From assembly GCF_020520285.1 (NCBI RefSeq), contig NZ_CP084742.1, forward strand, positions 124,001-188,000: DNA of 64,000 nucleotides, written 5' to 3'. The DNA comes from Pseudomonas sp. L5B5. GTDB lineage: Bacteria > Pseudomonadota > Gammaproteobacteria > Pseudomonadales > Pseudomonadaceae. Below are positions 10,033 to 18,482 of the stretch, one piece after another. Position numbers and translations under genes: made by a program. The stretch's first letter is position 1. Every line of letters starts with the position of its first letter. The notes under the pieces were generated by a model. That model searched no databases. It had not been told where the DNA came from and saw only the letters and a program-made list of their open reading frames with translations.

Positions 10033-10493
10033 GCGGGTTCCAGTTGCGTCCGGCCACCGAGTCGGACCTGGCGTTTGCCCGGGAGCTGACCCGTTCCACC
10101 ATGCTGCGTTATTACATTCGCCATGATCTGTTATGGCTCGACGAGGCCTTCGATGTGGCCTGGGCGGGACGTGAAAACCTGCTGATCTGCCAGGGTGGCG
10201 AGGTGCTGGGCTTCGTCAGCCTGAGCCGTGATCTGCGGGCGCTCTACATCCGCGAGTTGCATGTACTGCAAGCCTGGCGCGGGCAGGGTGCCGGAACCTG
10301 GGCCTTGGGGCAGGTGCTGGAGATGGCGCGGCAGGAACGTCGGGGGCTGTTGCGCTTGACCGTGTTCAAGGGCAACCCGGCACAGCGCTTGTATGAACGT
10401 GTGGGGCTGCAGGTGGTAGGGGCCGATGAATGCTTCTGGCGAATGGAACGCACGACGGCGGCAGGAAATGGCGCGTCGGCCAGGGGCGAATAG
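10029..10493 (+). CDS. GNAT-family N-acetyltransferase
   Basis: Acetyl-CoA-dependent transferase of 154 residues. The core GNAT motif A is visible as LHVLQAWRGQGAGTWALGQVL (Q/R-x-x-G-x-G/A loop that holds the pyrophosphate), preceded by a beta strand ALYIRELHV, and followed by motif B RLYERVGLQVVG. Substrate unknown. It overlaps the end of the nitrilase-family gene by four bases, suggesting a two-gene operon that may act on the same small amine or amide. Confidence 0.85.
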   Translation: MSGFQLRPATESDLAFARELTRSTMLRYYIRHDLLWLDEAFDVAWAGRENLLICQGGEVLGFVSLSRDLRALYIRELHVLQAWRGQGAGTWALGQVLEMARQERRGLLRLTVFKGNPAQRLYERVGLQVVGADECFWRMERTTAAGNGASARGE

Positions 10494-10505
10494 AAAGGGA
10501 AGGGG

Positions 10506-10736
10506 TCAGCCCAGGGCGGGATCTGCTGCGGGCATTTCATCGAGGATGATGCCGTCCTTCATTCCCAGCAACACCGCAACCTTGTGTGCTTCCCCTCGCT
10601 TGCCTTTCTTGCGGCCCGCCAATACCTGATAGGTGGTGGCCGGATCAACGCCGTGTTCGCGTGCGAACTGTTGAACCGATTTTCCTTGGTGTTCCAGCCA
10701 GGCCTTGGCTTGTGCGGCAGTGCGGATACCGGGCAT
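10506..10736 (-). CDS. Phage-type small DNA-binding protein (BcepMu gp16-like)
   Basis: Small 76-residue protein with a predicted helix-turn-helix (VQQFAREHGVDPATTYQVLAGRKKGKRG) and an N-terminal segment RTAAQAKAWLEHQGKS. It resembles the small phage-associated proteins related to gp16 of BcepMu, found beside repressors in Mu-like phages and phage-tail bacteriocin loci; I base this on motif resemblance only. It is divergent from the XRE-type regulator, sharing an 82-base control region, which is the layout of a lysogeny or bacteriocin switch. No phage structural genes are in the window. No clear ribosome binding site precedes the ATG. Confidence 0.7.
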   Translation of the reverse strand: MPGIRTAAQAKAWLEHQGKSVQQFAREHGVDPATTYQVLAGRKKGKRGEAHKVAVLLGMKDGIILDEMPAADPALG

Positions 10737-10778
10737 AGTTCAAAACCGTTCAATTTTGTTCAAAGCTTGAAGAGTATA

Positions 10779-10795
10779 ACACCCTCTTGGGGTGT
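10779..10795. promoter_or_regulatory. Operator-like palindrome between the divergent phage-type regulators
   Basis: Inverted repeat ACACCC-TCTTG-GGGTGT in the intergenic region, next to repeated TTCAA / TTGAA half-sites (10738-10770). This is a plausible binding site for the XRE-type regulator, which would then repress its own and the opposite gene. No binding data are available. Confidence 0.4.
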
Positions 10796-10818
10796 ATCTG
10801 ATGGGATCATACATCCAA

Positions 10819-11184
10819 ATGAGTGGAATCGGTTCGCGGTTGAGGCAGGAGCGAGAACGCCTTGGACTGTCGCAAAAAGTTTTTGGTGAAATCGGCGGGG
10901 TGGAAGCCAACGCCCAGGGTAAATACGAAAATGGCGATCGGGCACCCAAGGCGGACTACCTGTCCCGGGTGGCCGCCAGGGGAGTGGACGTACTGTATGT
11001 GCTGACCGGCAGCCGGACGCCGATCCAGGTCGGTCAGTTGAGCCGAACCGAGGAAAAGGTGCTTGACTGCTATCGGGCGCTGTTCAAGGGAGATCAGGAT
11101 GCAATCTGCCGGTTGACGGCCACCCTGGCCGAGTTGTCGCAGGCCCAGGCCCCCAGGAAAAAGCCCCAGGCCGCCGAGCCCTGA
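10819..11184 (+). CDS. XRE-family helix-turn-helix regulator
   Basis: Transcriptional regulator of 121 residues with an N-terminal Cro/CI-type helix-turn-helix (RLRQERERLGLSQKVFGEIG, then AQGKYENGDRAPKADYLSRVA), a form common in phage repressors of P2-like elements. The C-terminal part (YVLTGSRTP onward) has no LexA-like peptidase residues, so SOS-induced self-cleavage is not expected. I use ATG 10819; in-frame ATG 10801 and GTG 10792 are alternatives and no ribosome binding site decides. Paired with the divergent gp16-like gene. Confidence 0.8.
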   Translation: MSGIGSRLRQERERLGLSQKVFGEIGGVEANAQGKYENGDRAPKADYLSRVAARGVDVLYVLTGSRTPIQVGQLSRTEEKVLDCYRALFKGDQDAICRLTATLAELSQAQAPRKKPQAAEP

Positions 11185-11330
11185 GGCCAGAGGGCTACGT
11201 CGAGGCGAGCCCTGCCGCCACTCTGATTCTGTGGCGAAGTGTTTTTAATAGCGCTTGTGATTAGGTTTGTACGGCGCTTTTTTGCTAAGGTGTCCGGCAA
11301 CCTGTAAAGACCATTTCGCGAGGTGTCTGC

Positions 11331-11972
11331 TTGATTAGGGTGCTAGTAGTCGATGACCACGATCTCGTTCGTACGGGCATTACACGAATGCTGGCTGACA
11401 TCGATGGCCTGCAAGTAGTCGGGCAGGCGGAGTCGGGAGAGGAATCCCTGCTCAAGGCGCGGGAGTTGAAACCCGACGTGGTCCTGATGGACGTCAAGAT
11501 GCCAGGGATCGGTGGGCTTGAAGCCACACGCAAGTTGCTGCGCAGTCATCCGGACATCAAGGTCGTGGCGGTGACTGTCTGCGAGGAAGATCCCTTTCCT
11601 ACCCGATTGCTGCAAGCGGGTGCGGCGGGTTATCTCACCAAGGGCGCGGGCCTCAACGAAATGGTCCAGGCCATTCGCCTGGTCTTCGCCGGCCAGCGCT
11701 ACATCAGCCCGCAGATCGCCCAGCAGTTGGTATTCAAATCGTTCCAGCCCTCCAGTGAATCGCCGTTCGACGCCTTGTCGGAACGGGAGATCCAGATTGC
11801 GCTGATGATTGTCGGCTGCCAGAAGGTACAGATCATCTCCGACAAGCTGTGCCTGTCGCCGAAAACCGTGAACACCTACCGTTATCGGATTTTCGAGAAG
11901 CTCTCGATCAGCAGCGATGTCGAGTTGACGCTGTTGGCGGTTCGCCACGGCATGGTCGATGCCAGCCTCTGA
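11331..11972 (+). CDS. gacA: Response regulator GacA
   Basis: Global response regulator of the GacS/GacA system, which drives transcription of Rsm small RNAs and so secondary metabolism and biocontrol traits in pseudomonads. The 213-residue protein has an N-terminal receiver domain with acidic pocket Asp8/Asp9 and phospho-acceptor Asp54 (VLMDVKMPG), and a C-terminal LuxR-type helix-turn-helix (LSEREIQIALMIVGC, KTVNTYRYRIFEKL). The start is TTG at 11331 with AGGTG upstream; no ATG in frame gives a complete receiver. A TTG start has been reported for gacA in related strains. uvrC follows 3 bases after the stop. Confidence 0.97.
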   Translation: MIRVLVVDDHDLVRTGITRMLADIDGLQVVGQAESGEESLLKARELKPDVVLMDVKMPGIGGLEATRKLLRSHPDIKVVAVTVCEEDPFPTRLLQAGAAGYLTKGAGLNEMVQAIRLVFAGQRYISPQIAQQLVFKSFQPSSESPFDALSEREIQIALMIVGCQKVQIISDKLCLSPKTVNTYRYRIFEKLSISSDVELTLLAVRHGMVDASL

Positions 11973-11975
11973 ACA

Positions 11976-13799
11976 ATGACCGACCTGTTTGATCCCAGCG
12001 CCTTTCTTTCTACCTGCAGTGGCCGCCCCGGTGTGTATCGCATGTTCGACAGCGATGCGCGCCTGCTCTACGTCGGTAAAGCCAAGAACCTGAAGAACCG
12101 CCTGTCCAGCTACTTCCGCAAGACCGGCCAGGCACCCAAGACCGCTGCCCTGGTGGCGCGGATCGCCCAGATCGAGACCACCATCACCGCCAACGAGACC
12201 GAGGCGCTGCTGCTGGAGCAGACCCTGATCAAGGAGTGGCGGCCGCCGTACAACATCCTCCTGCGCGACGACAAGTCCTACCCTTATGTCTTCCTGTCCG
12301 ATGGCGCCTTTCCACGCTTCAGCATCCATCGCGGCGCGAAGAAGCAGAAGGGCAAGTATTTCGGCCCCTATCCCAGTGCCGGTGCCATTCGCGAAAGCCT
12401 GAGCCTGTTGCAGAAGACCTTCCTGGTCCGCCAGTGCGAGGACAGCTATTACAAGAACCGCACCCGACCTTGCCTGCAGTACCAGATCAAGCGCTGCAAG
12501 GGGCCCTGTGTGGGGTTGGTGGAGCCCGAGGTCTACGCCGAGGACGTGCGCCACTCGGTGATGTTCCTGGAGGGGCGCAGCAATGCCCTGACCGACGAGC
12601 TGTCCAGCGCCATGGAAGCCGCCGCCAGTACCCTGGACTTCGAGAAGGCCGCCGAACTGCGCGACCAGATCAGCCTGCTGCGCCGGGTCCAGGACCAGCA
12701 GAGCATGGAAGGCGGGACTGGCGACGTCGATGTGCTGGCGGCTTTCGTCAACCCGGGCGGCGCCTGCGTGCACCTGATCAGCGTACGTGGCGGGCGCGTG
12801 CTGGGCAGCAAGAACTTTTTCCCCCAGGTGGGCATCGAGGAAGACGTGGCGCAAGTCATGCTGGCGTTCCTGGGGCAGTATTTCGTCAGCAGCCCGGAAC
12901 GCGACCTGCCGACCGAGTTGATCGTCAACGTGACCCACGAAGACTTCCCGATCCTGATCGCCGCCATCGACGAGTTGCGCGGTCGTGAACTGACCATCAG
13001 CCACAGGGTCCGAGGCACCCGGGCGCGTTGGCAGCAACTGGCGGTGACCAATGCCGAGCAGGCCCTGAGTGCGCGCCTGGCGAATCGTCAGCATGTGGCC
13101 GCGCGTTTCGAGGCCCTGGCCGAGGTCCTGAACCTGGACGAACCTCCGCAGCGCCTCGAGTGCTACGACATCAGCCATTCCAGCGGCGAGGCCACCGTGG
13201 CTTCCTGCGTGGTGTTCGGGCCCGAAGGGCCGCTGAAGTCCGACTACCGCCGCTACAATATCGAGGGCGTCACCGCCGGCGATGATTACGCGGCCATGCA
13301 CCAGGCCCTGACCCGACGCTTCAGCAAGCTCAAGGACGGCGAGGGCAAGCTGCCGGATATCCTCCTGGTGGACGGCGGCAAGGGCCAGTTGTCCATGGCT
13401 CGCGATGTGCTCAATGAACTGGCGGTGCCGGACCTGATTCTCCTCGGCGTGGCCAAGGGCACGACCCGCAAGGCCGGTTTCGAAACGCTGTACCTCAATG
13501 ACGCGGCCCACGAATTCACCCTCAAGGGGGACTCGCCCGCATTGCACCTGATCCAGCAGATTCGCGATGAGGCCCACCGCTTCGCGATCACCGGCCACCG
13601 TGCCCGGCGCGGCAAGACCCGGCGTACCTCGACCCTGGAAGGGGTTGCGGGGGTCGGTCCGACGCGCCGGCGAGACCTGCTCAAGCACTTTGGTGGATTG
13701 CAGGAATTGTCCCGTGCCAGCATCGATGAGATCGCCAAGGCACCGGGAATCAGTAAAAAGCTCGCAGAGTTGATTTATGCAAACCTGCACAGCGAGTAG
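11976..13799 (+). CDS. uvrC: Excinuclease ABC subunit C
   Basis: Nuclease of nucleotide excision repair that makes both incisions around a lesion in the UvrB-DNA complex. The 607-residue protein has the N-terminal GIY-YIG domain (GVYRMFD...[14 protein letters not shown]), a UVR motif near residue 210-235 ([16 protein letters not shown]), the RNase H-like domain with YDISHSSGE and VDGGKGQL, and a C-terminal helix-hairpin-helix pair ([17 protein letters not shown]). Linked to gacA as in other gammaproteobacteria, where uvrY-uvrC is a conserved pair, so both are probably on one transcript. Confidence 0.97.
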   Translation: MTDLFDPSAFLSTCSGRPGVYRMFDSDARLLYVGKAKNLKNRLSSYFRKTGQAPKTAALVARIAQIETTITANETEALLLEQTLIKEWRPPYNILLRDDKSYPYVFLSDGAFPRFSIHRGAKKQKGKYFGPYPSAGAIRESLSLLQKTFLVRQCEDSYYKNRTRPCLQYQIKRCKGPCVGLVEPEVYAEDVRHSVMFLEGRSNALTDELSSAMEAAASTLDFEKAAELRDQISLLRRVQDQQSMEGGTGDVDVLAAFVNPGGACVHLISVRGGRVLGSKNFFPQVGIEEDVAQVMLAFLGQYFVSSPERDLPTELIVNVTHEDFPILIAAIDELRGRELTISHRVRGTRARWQQLAVTNAEQALSARLANRQHVAARFEALAEVLNLDEPPQRLECYDISHSSGEATVASCVVFGPEGPLKSDYRRYNIEGVTAGDDYAAMHQALTRRFSKLKDGEGKLPDILLVDGGKGQLSMARDVLNELAVPDLILLGVAKGTTRKAGFETLYLNDAAHEFTLKGDSPALHLIQQIRDEAHRFAITGHRARRGKTRRTSTLEGVAGVGPTRRRDLLKHFGGLQELSRASIDEIAKAPGISKKLAELIYANLHSE

Positions 13800-13831
13800 A
13801 ATGCCCAATCACCTCGTAGCCAGTTGTGCCG

Positions 13832-14392
13832 ATGAATATCCCTAATCTGATCACCGTTCTACGCGTCCTGCTCATCCCGATCTTCATATTGCTGTTCTAC
13901 ATGCCTTACAGCTGGAGCTACATGGCGGCCAGCTCGGTATTTGCCTTTGCGGCCGCTACCGATTGGCTGGATGGGTATCTTGCACGACGTCTGCAACAGA
14001 GCACGCCGTTCGGCGCGTTTCTCGATCCCGTGGCCGACAAGCTGATGGTGGCGGTAGCCCTGGTGCTGCTGGTCCAGGAGCACGGCAACCTGTGGCTGAC
14101 CCTGCCGGCGGCGGTGATCATCGGGCGCGAGATCGTGGTCTCGGCCTTGCGCGAGTGGATGGCCGAAATCGGCGCCCGGGCGCAGGTGGCCGTGTCCAAC
14201 ATGGGCAAATGGAAAACCGCAGCGCAGATGCTCGCGCTGGTGATCCTGCTGGCCAACCCCTCGGACTTCAGCTTCTGGGTGCTGCTGGGCTACGCCTTGC
14301 TGCTGGTGGCGGCCGGCCTGACCCTGTGGTCGATGCTGCAGTACCTGCGAGCTGCCTGGCCGCACCTGAAAATCGATGGTGAAAAAAAATAA
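13832..14392 (+). CDS. pgsA: CDP-diacylglycerol--glycerol-3-phosphate 3-phosphatidyltransferase
   Basis: Integral inner-membrane enzyme that makes phosphatidylglycerol phosphate, the first committed step towards phosphatidylglycerol and cardiolipin. The 186-residue protein carries the CDP-alcohol phosphotransferase signature D-G-x2-A-R-x8-G-x3-D-x3-D (in [10 protein letters not shown]...[11 protein letters not shown]) and several membrane helices. I prefer ATG 13832 ([12 protein letters not shown]) over GTG 13826, because the N-terminus then matches the usual family start; the ribosome binding site is weak in either case. Third gene of the gacA-uvrC-pgsA block. Confidence 0.96.
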   Translation: MNIPNLITVLRVLLIPIFILLFYMPYSWSYMAASSVFAFAAATDWLDGYLARRLQQSTPFGAFLDPVADKLMVAVALVLLVQEHGNLWLTLPAAVIIGREIVVSALREWMAEIGARAQVAVSNMGKWKTAAQMLALVILLANPSDFSFWVLLGYALLLVAAGLTLWSMLQYLRAAWPHLKIDGEKK

Positions 14393-14411
14393 GTATTTTT
14401 GAATCAAGGGG

Positions 14412-14439
14412 TTGACGTGCATTCTGATTTCTATAGAAT
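14412..14439 (+). promoter_or_regulatory. Promoter of tRNA-Gly
   Basis: A -35 hexamer TTGACG (14412-14417) and a -10 hexamer TAGAAT (14434-14439) with 16 bases between, ending 18 bases before the mature tRNA. This gives the tRNA its own sigma-70 promoter inside the pgsA 3' flank. Confidence 0.7.
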
Positions 14440-14457
14440 GCGCAACACCAAGACGAT

Positions 14458-14533
<76 letters not shown>

Positions 14534-14540
14534 AATTCGA

Positions 14541-14569
14541 AAAAGCCACTCAATCGAGTGGCTTTTTTT
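14541..14569 (+). terminator. Intrinsic terminator after tRNA-Gly
   Basis: Stem AAAAGCCACTC / GAGTGGCTTTT (11 bp) with loop AATC, followed by TTTTTTT. It begins 7 bases after the tRNA CCA end, so the tRNA transcript ends here. Confidence 0.9.
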
Positions 14570-14736
14570 ATGCCTGAGATTTGTGCTCGCGTCGAAGGGG
14601 CAGGGAGCCATCGAGCTGGGCGGTGCGCCCTGGGTTCCAGCCGGCTGAACCACTCCGATTGAGGGAAAACCCTCATTGCTGCTGTTGCGTTTTCCTACAA
14701 TGATGATGGAAATCGTCCAGCACAATGGAGCAAGCC

Positions 14737-15615
14737 ATGAGCCATACCCCCACTGACGACAAACGCCCGACGCCGGATCCCGCCGAGGATAACGCGTTTT
14801 TCCCCTCGCCCTATTCGTTGAGCCAATTCACCTCCGCCCATTCCGACCTCAGTGGTGCCGACTACCAGCGGCCCTACACCGGTGGCCGCTGGAAGGTGCT
14901 GGTGATCGGTGCGGACGAGCGTTACCTGCTGACCGACAACGGCAGTATGTTCTCCACCGGCAATCATCCGGTGGAAACCCTGCTGCCCATGTACCACCTG
15001 GACAAGGCCGGGTTCGGTTTTGACATCGCCACCTTGTCGGGCAACCCGGTCAAGTTCGAGTTCTGGGCCATGCCCTCTGAGGATGTGGAAGTCAAAGGCC
15101 TGTATGCCAAGTACCGCGATCAGTTCAAGCAGCCGCTGAAGCTGGCCGAGGTCCTCGACAAGGCGCTGGGCGAGGATTCGGACTACATCGGGGTGTTCAT
15201 CCCCGGTGGCCATGGCGCGCTGATTGGCCTGCCCGAAAGTGCCGAGGTGAAAAAGCTGCTGCAATGGGCCATGGCCAACGACAAGTTCGTCATCTCCTTG
15301 TGTCATGGCCCCGCGGCACTGCTGGCGGCCGGGCTCGGTGAAACCAGGGACAGCTGCCTGTTCAACGGCTACCGGATCTGCGCATTCCCCGATGCTCTGG
15401 ATGCCAAGACGCCCGACATTGGCTACATGCCCGGCCACCTGACCTGGAAGTTCGGCGAGCAGTTGACCGCCCTGGGCATCGAGATCCTCAATCAGGACAT
15501 TTCCGGCGCGGTGCACCAGGATCGCAAGCTGCTCACGGGCGACAGTCCGCTGGCCGGCAACGCCCTGGGCAAGCTGGCCGCCACGGCGTTGCTGCAAGCG
15601 GTGACGGCCGGGTGA
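14737..15615 (+). CDS. hchA: Hsp31-type protein deglycase / glyoxalase III
   Basis: DJ-1/PfpI-superfamily protein of 292 residues, as long as E. coli HchA (Hsp31), a stress chaperone reported to detoxify methylglyoxal. The nucleophile elbow is Cys189-His190 in [10 protein letters not shown], with the supporting Glu80 in [10 protein letters not shown]. The Hsp31-specific N-terminal extension and metal-site insert are present. I use ATG 14737, since GGAG lies directly in front and is itself overlapped by an earlier ATG at 14725. The stop overlaps the GTG of the following LuxR-type gene, so the regulator is translationally coupled. Confidence 0.93.
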   Translation: MSHTPTDDKRPTPDPAEDNAFFPSPYSLSQFTSAHSDLSGADYQRPYTGGRWKVLVIGADERYLLTDNGSMFSTGNHPVETLLPMYHLDKAGFGFDIATLSGNPVKFEFWAMPSEDVEVKGLYAKYRDQFKQPLKLAEVLDKALGEDSDYIGVFIPGGHGALIGLPESAEVKKLLQWAMANDKFVISLCHGPAALLAAGLGETRDSCLFNGYRICAFPDALDAKTPDIGYMPGHLTWKFGEQLTALGIEILNQDISGAVHQDRKLLTGDSPLAGNALGKLAATALLQAVTAG

Positions 15616-16340
15616 CGCCGACCCCCGCTGAAGCCGCCCTGCACGCTGTCCTGGAGCTGGAGCGCGCCACGGCGCTGCCCTCGATCCAGGCGGTCGTGCG
15701 GGGCCTGGCCGGGCCTTTGGGGTATGACCGTTTCGTGCTGTTTTCCGCCTCGTCGGCCAGGGACGAAGTGGTCGAGCGCATCTACTGGGTCGAAGGCGAC
15801 TGGCTGGGCGAGGGCCAGGCGGTCGATGCCGCCACCTACGTGCAACGCTGCCCGGTCACCCGGCATATCCTCGAGGCGCGCGAGCCGTTCTTCTGGACCA
15901 AGATCGCAGACCGCTACCGTGTGGTTCGCCGGCCCCAGGGCAATGGCCCCCACGGTTTGCAGGTGCCGGTGTTCGGGCCCCTGGGCCTGGAGGGCGCCAT
16001 GAGCCTGGGAGGCGAGCGGATCGACAGCAGCCCCAGGGCACGGCTGATGCTGGGAAGTGTTGCCAGCGCGGCGTTTCTTGCGGCGCGCCGGTTACTGGAC
16101 GTGGCTGCCAGCGACCAGCCCAGGCAGCTGTCCGAGCGTGAACGCGAAGTGCTGGCCTGGACCGCCGCGGGCAAGCGCCAGGCCGATATCGCCGTGACGC
16201 TGGGATTATCCGGGCGCACCGTGGAAAACCACCTGCGGGCGGCGCGTCGGCGCCTGGGCGCCAGCACCACCGCGCAAGCCATCAAGGTGGCGGTGCGCAA
16301 CGGCGAATTGGACGCCGTGCCCGGACTCCAGGAGCCGTAG
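15612..16340 (+). CDS. LuxR-family solo regulator with autoinducer-binding-like domain
   Basis: Transcriptional regulator of 242 residues. Residues 15-150 resemble an acyl-homoserine-lactone-binding domain and residues 170-235 form a LuxR helix-turn-helix ([36 protein letters not shown]). In the ligand region the normally conserved Asp-Pro is replaced by Cys-Pro ([11 protein letters not shown]), whereas the downstream Trp is kept (EPFFWTKI). No luxI-type synthase is in the window. It is therefore a solo with a possibly altered ligand, or none. The GTG start overlaps the hchA stop. It may control hchA or respond to the same stress; this is inference. Confidence 0.82.
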   Translation: MTPTPAEAALHAVLELERATALPSIQAVVRGLAGPLGYDRFVLFSASSARDEVVERIYWVEGDWLGEGQAVDAATYVQRCPVTRHILEAREPFFWTKIADRYRVVRRPQGNGPHGLQVPVFGPLGLEGAMSLGGERIDSSPRARLMLGSVASAAFLAARRLLDVAASDQPRQLSEREREVLAWTAAGKRQADIAVTLGLSGRTVENHLRAARRRLGASTTAQAIKVAVRNGELDAVPGLQEP

Positions 16341-16366
16341 CCAGGTTGCCGGCCAGGGCACCGGGC

Positions 16367-17386
16367 CTAGTGGGCCACGGTCAGCACCACCTTGCCGATG
16401 TGCTGGCCGGACTCCATCAGGGCGTGGGCCTGGGCGGCGTCTTCCAGGTCGAAGGTCCTGAAGATCAGTGGCTTGACGGCGCCGCTCTGGACATGCGGCC
16501 AGACCCGGGACTCAAGGTCGGCGATGATCCCGGCCTTGTCGTCAGGGCTGCGCGAACGCAGGGTCGAACCCATGTGGGTGAGACGCTTGACCAGCATCGG
16601 GAACAGGTCGACCTGGGTCGCCGGGCCCTTGGCTACGCCGATCTGCACGATCCTGGCGTTCATCGCCGCGGCCTGGAAATTGCGCGCCACATAGTCCCCG
16701 GCAATGATGTCGACGATGACGTCCACCCCACGCTGGTCGGTTCCGAGCATGACCTGTTCGACGAAGTCCTGCTGGTGGTAATTGATGGCGACGTCGGCTC
16801 CCAGTGCCAGGCTCGCCGCCTGCTGCTGCGGGTTACCGACCGTGGTGAAGATCTTCGAGGCGCCAAGGGCCCTGGCCAGCATGGTCGCCGTGGTGCCGAT
16901 GCCGGAAGCGCCGCCATGGATCAGCAACGACTCGCCGGCCTTGAACTGACCACGCTGGAACAGGTTGACCCAGACGGTCATGAAGGTCTCGGGCAGTGCG
17001 GCCGCTTCGACCATCGACAGGCCGCTGGGCAGCGGTATAGTCGTGCGCTCATCGGCGACGGCGTATTGCGCATAACCGCCACCGGTGACCAGTGCGATCA
17101 CCGGATCGCCCACCGCGAAGCGCGTCACTTCGCTGCCCAGGGCGGCGATTTGCCCGGCAATCTCCAGGCCCGGAATGTCCGAAGCGCCCGCGGGCGGGTC
17201 GTAGAGTCCCTTGCGCTGCAGCAGGTCGGGGCCGTTGACGCCGGCGGCGTGAACCCGGATCAGCACGTCCCGTGGACCCGGTTCGGGTACGGGCCTGGGT
17301 GTGGGTTGCAATACGTGTGGATCACCCGGCCGGGTAATCTCGATGACAGTCATTTGCGCGTCTGGCGCACCAGGGGAATGGTTCAT
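16367..17386 (-). CDS. NAD(P)H-quinone oxidoreductase (PIG3-like, zinc-independent MDR)
   Basis: Medium-chain dehydrogenase/reductase of 339 residues, of the quinone oxidoreductase / PIG3 group that reduces quinones or other electrophiles with NADPH. Seen: N-terminal GroES-like fold (DVLIRVHAAGVNGPDLLQRKGLYDPPAGASDIPGLE), the nucleotide-binding loop HGGASGIGTTATMLARALGA and the C-terminal LIFRTFDLEDAAQAHALMESGQHIGKVVL. No structural zinc cysteines. ATG 17386 is preceded by AGGA. Divergent from a LysR regulator 130 bases away, which probably controls it. Confidence 0.88.
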   Translation of the reverse strand: MNHSPGAPDAQMTVIEITRPGDPHVLQPTPRPVPEPGPRDVLIRVHAAGVNGPDLLQRKGLYDPPAGASDIPGLEIAGQIAALGSEVTRFAVGDPVIALVTGGGYAQYAVADERTTIPLPSGLSMVEAAALPETFMTVWVNLFQRGQFKAGESLLIHGGASGIGTTATMLARALGASKIFTTVGNPQQQAASLALGADVAINYHQQDFVEQVMLGTDQRGVDVIVDIIAGDYVARNFQAAAMNARIVQIGVAKGPATQVDLFPMLVKRLTHMGSTLRSRSPDDKAGIIADLESRVWPHVQSGAVKPLIFRTFDLEDAAQAHALMESGQHIGKVVLTVAH

Positions 17387-17516
17387 GGATAGGTCCTGAG
17401 AAAGTGGGTGCCAGCCGTTCGGGCTGGGGTGGGCAAAGGTTACGCAAGCGGGCTGGTGCCGGCGCGCGGCGATTTTGCGAAGCTGTGTTGCAACGATTCT
17501 TCATGGGGAAATCTGA

Positions 17517-18413
17517 ATGAACTGGGATGATGCGCGGGTACTGCTGGCCCTTGGGCGTGAGCTGACCTTGCGCCGTGCCGCGCGGGTGCTGCGGGTGGAC
17601 CAGGCCACGGTAGGGCGACGTATCGCGGCCATGGAGACGGACCTGGGATCGACGCTGTTCCTGCGCACGCCAGCCGGCTATCAACTGACCAGCGTCGGTG
17701 AGATGGCCTTCGAAATGGCCGGGAAAATGGAGCAGGCAGCGCTGGAGCTGACCCGGCGTACGCGGGGGATGGATAACGAGCTGGCCGGTGAGGTGCGGAT
17801 CTCCACCACCGACTCCCTGGCCTGTGACTTCGTGATTCCGGCGCTCAAGGCACTGCACCTTGCACATCCCGATATCAGCATCGTCCTCAACAGCACCTCC
17901 GAAGTGGTCAACTTGTCGCGGCGCGAAACCGATGTCGCCATCAGGAACCAGCGTCCGGACAACCCGGACCTGATCCTGCGCAAGCTGGCGCAATGGCCGA
18001 TGGGCCTGTTCGCCGCCCGGGAGTACCTGGAGCGCCATGGCGTGCCCGAGCCGGGCACCGGCTTCAAGGGCCATGACCTGGTCATGTACGAGCCGTACTG
18101 GCGGGATCGGCCGCAGCCGACCTTGCTGGATGAGCCGATGGACCAGGCGCGGGTGGTGATGGCCGTGAATTCCAGCCTGATGGTCCGACGCTCGATCGCC
18201 CAGGGCCTGGGCATCAGCGAGATACCCATCGAGATGGGGCTGCGCGACGGCCTCGAGCGAATCTGGCCGTCGCGCACCGCCAGCAAGCCTTATGAAGTGT
18301 GGATGGTCACTCACAAGGACCTGCGGCACACCGCGCGGCTGCGCCGGGTGATGGATCACTTGGCGACGTCCTTTGCCGAGACCTCTGGGCCAGCGAATCC
18401 GGCGTTTGAATAA
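17517..18413 (+). CDS. LysR-family transcriptional regulator
   Basis: Regulator of 298 residues with an N-terminal winged helix-turn-helix (LALGRELTLRRAARVLRVDQATVGRRIAAMETDLGSTLF) and a C-terminal effector-binding domain with the family features (VRISTTDSLACDFVIPAL, RRETDVAIRNQRP). It is divergent from the quinone oxidoreductase, the usual arrangement for a LysR regulator and its target. It also lies just 69 bases upstream of, and in the same direction as, the glycosyltransferase operon, so control of that locus is possible too. Confidence 0.9.
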   Translation: MNWDDARVLLALGRELTLRRAARVLRVDQATVGRRIAAMETDLGSTLFLRTPAGYQLTSVGEMAFEMAGKMEQAALELTRRTRGMDNELAGEVRISTTDSLACDFVIPALKALHLAHPDISIVLNSTSEVVNLSRRETDVAIRNQRPDNPDLILRKLAQWPMGLFAAREYLERHGVPEPGTGFKGHDLVMYEPYWRDRPQPTLLDEPMDQARVVMAVNSSLMVRRSIAQGLGISEIPIEMGLRDGLERIWPSRTASKPYEVWMVTHKDLRHTARLRRVMDHLATSFAETSGPANPAFE

Positions 18414-18482
18414 TGCCGGGAATAATGCTGTGATTGCGCCCCTGACGCTCTGCGAGCCTGCGTTTTTTAGAGATTGATCGAA

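Noticed and set aside
11343-13808. An 821-codon open frame on the minus strand opposite gacA and uvrC
   Set aside because: It lies fully antisense to two well-recognised genes, has no family features, and long antisense open frames are common in GC-rich pseudomonad DNA.
15612-16340. Complete LuxI/LuxR quorum-sensing pair
   Set aside because: No autoinducer synthase gene is found on either side; only the regulator is present.
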